From: an uncultured Clostridia bacterium
GTDB lineage: Bacteria > Bacillota > Clostridia > Oscillospirales > Oscillospiraceae
Direction: 5' to 3'
DNA length: 6,399 nt
Assembly (NCBI GenBank): GCA_947176425.1
Contig: CAMWQV010000127.1
Span: 1 to 6,399, forward strand
Made by a program: the position numbers and the translations under genes. Below are positions 6,399 to 6,399 of this stretch, in pieces. Below the pieces are notes generated by a model. That model ran no database searches. It saw nothing but the letters and a program-made list of their open reading frames with translations, and had not been told where the DNA came from. Positions within the stretch are counted from its first letter, which is position 1; every line of letters starts with the position of its first letter.

Positions 6399-6399
6399 G

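Overview
The window holds five genes, all on the minus strand, in two apparent transcription units. It looks like chromosome from a moderately GC-rich, Gram-positive member of the Bacillota, probably a clostridial (Oscillospiraceae-like) anaerobe. This placement is an inference from the S-layer homology (SLH) wall-anchoring domains, the lipoprotein form of the TRAP binding protein, the strong purine-rich Shine-Dalgarno sites, and the combination of a TRAP transporter with a class III cyclase. No marker gene fixes the taxon.

Reading in the direction of transcription (high to low coordinates), unit 1 begins at the right edge. The first gene (4986-6398) encodes a secreted protein with a signal peptide, three SLH repeats and a roughly six-bladed NHL-type beta-propeller. 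After 17 bases comes a membrane-bound class III nucleotide cyclase (3163-4968) with an extracellular CHASE2 sensor domain. All six canonical catalytic and specificity positions are occupied, and the Lys/Thr specificity pair marks it as a class IIIb-type adenylate cyclase. The tight spacing suggests co-expression. A plausible but unproven reading is that the wall-anchored propeller and the CHASE2 domain work at the same envelope interface, with cAMP as the output.

A 176-base AT-rich intergenic region (2987-3162) follows. It carries a good sigma-A-type promoter with an extended -10 for unit 2. Unit 2 is a complete tripartite TRAP transporter: the binding lipoprotein DctP (1973-2986), the small membrane subunit DctQ (1479-1955) and the large permease DctM (177-1478). 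DctP and DctQ are 17 bases apart, and the DctQ stop codon directly abuts the DctM start. A 16-bp perfect inverted repeat with T-runs on both strands (120-160) ends the unit. The substrate is probably an organic acid, but its identity cannot be read from the sequence, and no catabolic gene or regulator lies in the window.

Positions 1-119 hold no convincing gene. They may contain the tail of a convergent plus-strand gene sharing the terminator. I found no tRNA, rRNA, CRISPR array, insertion sequence, riboswitch or phage feature. The individual gene families are known; the most interesting element is the pairing of an SLH-propeller protein with a CHASE2 cyclase.
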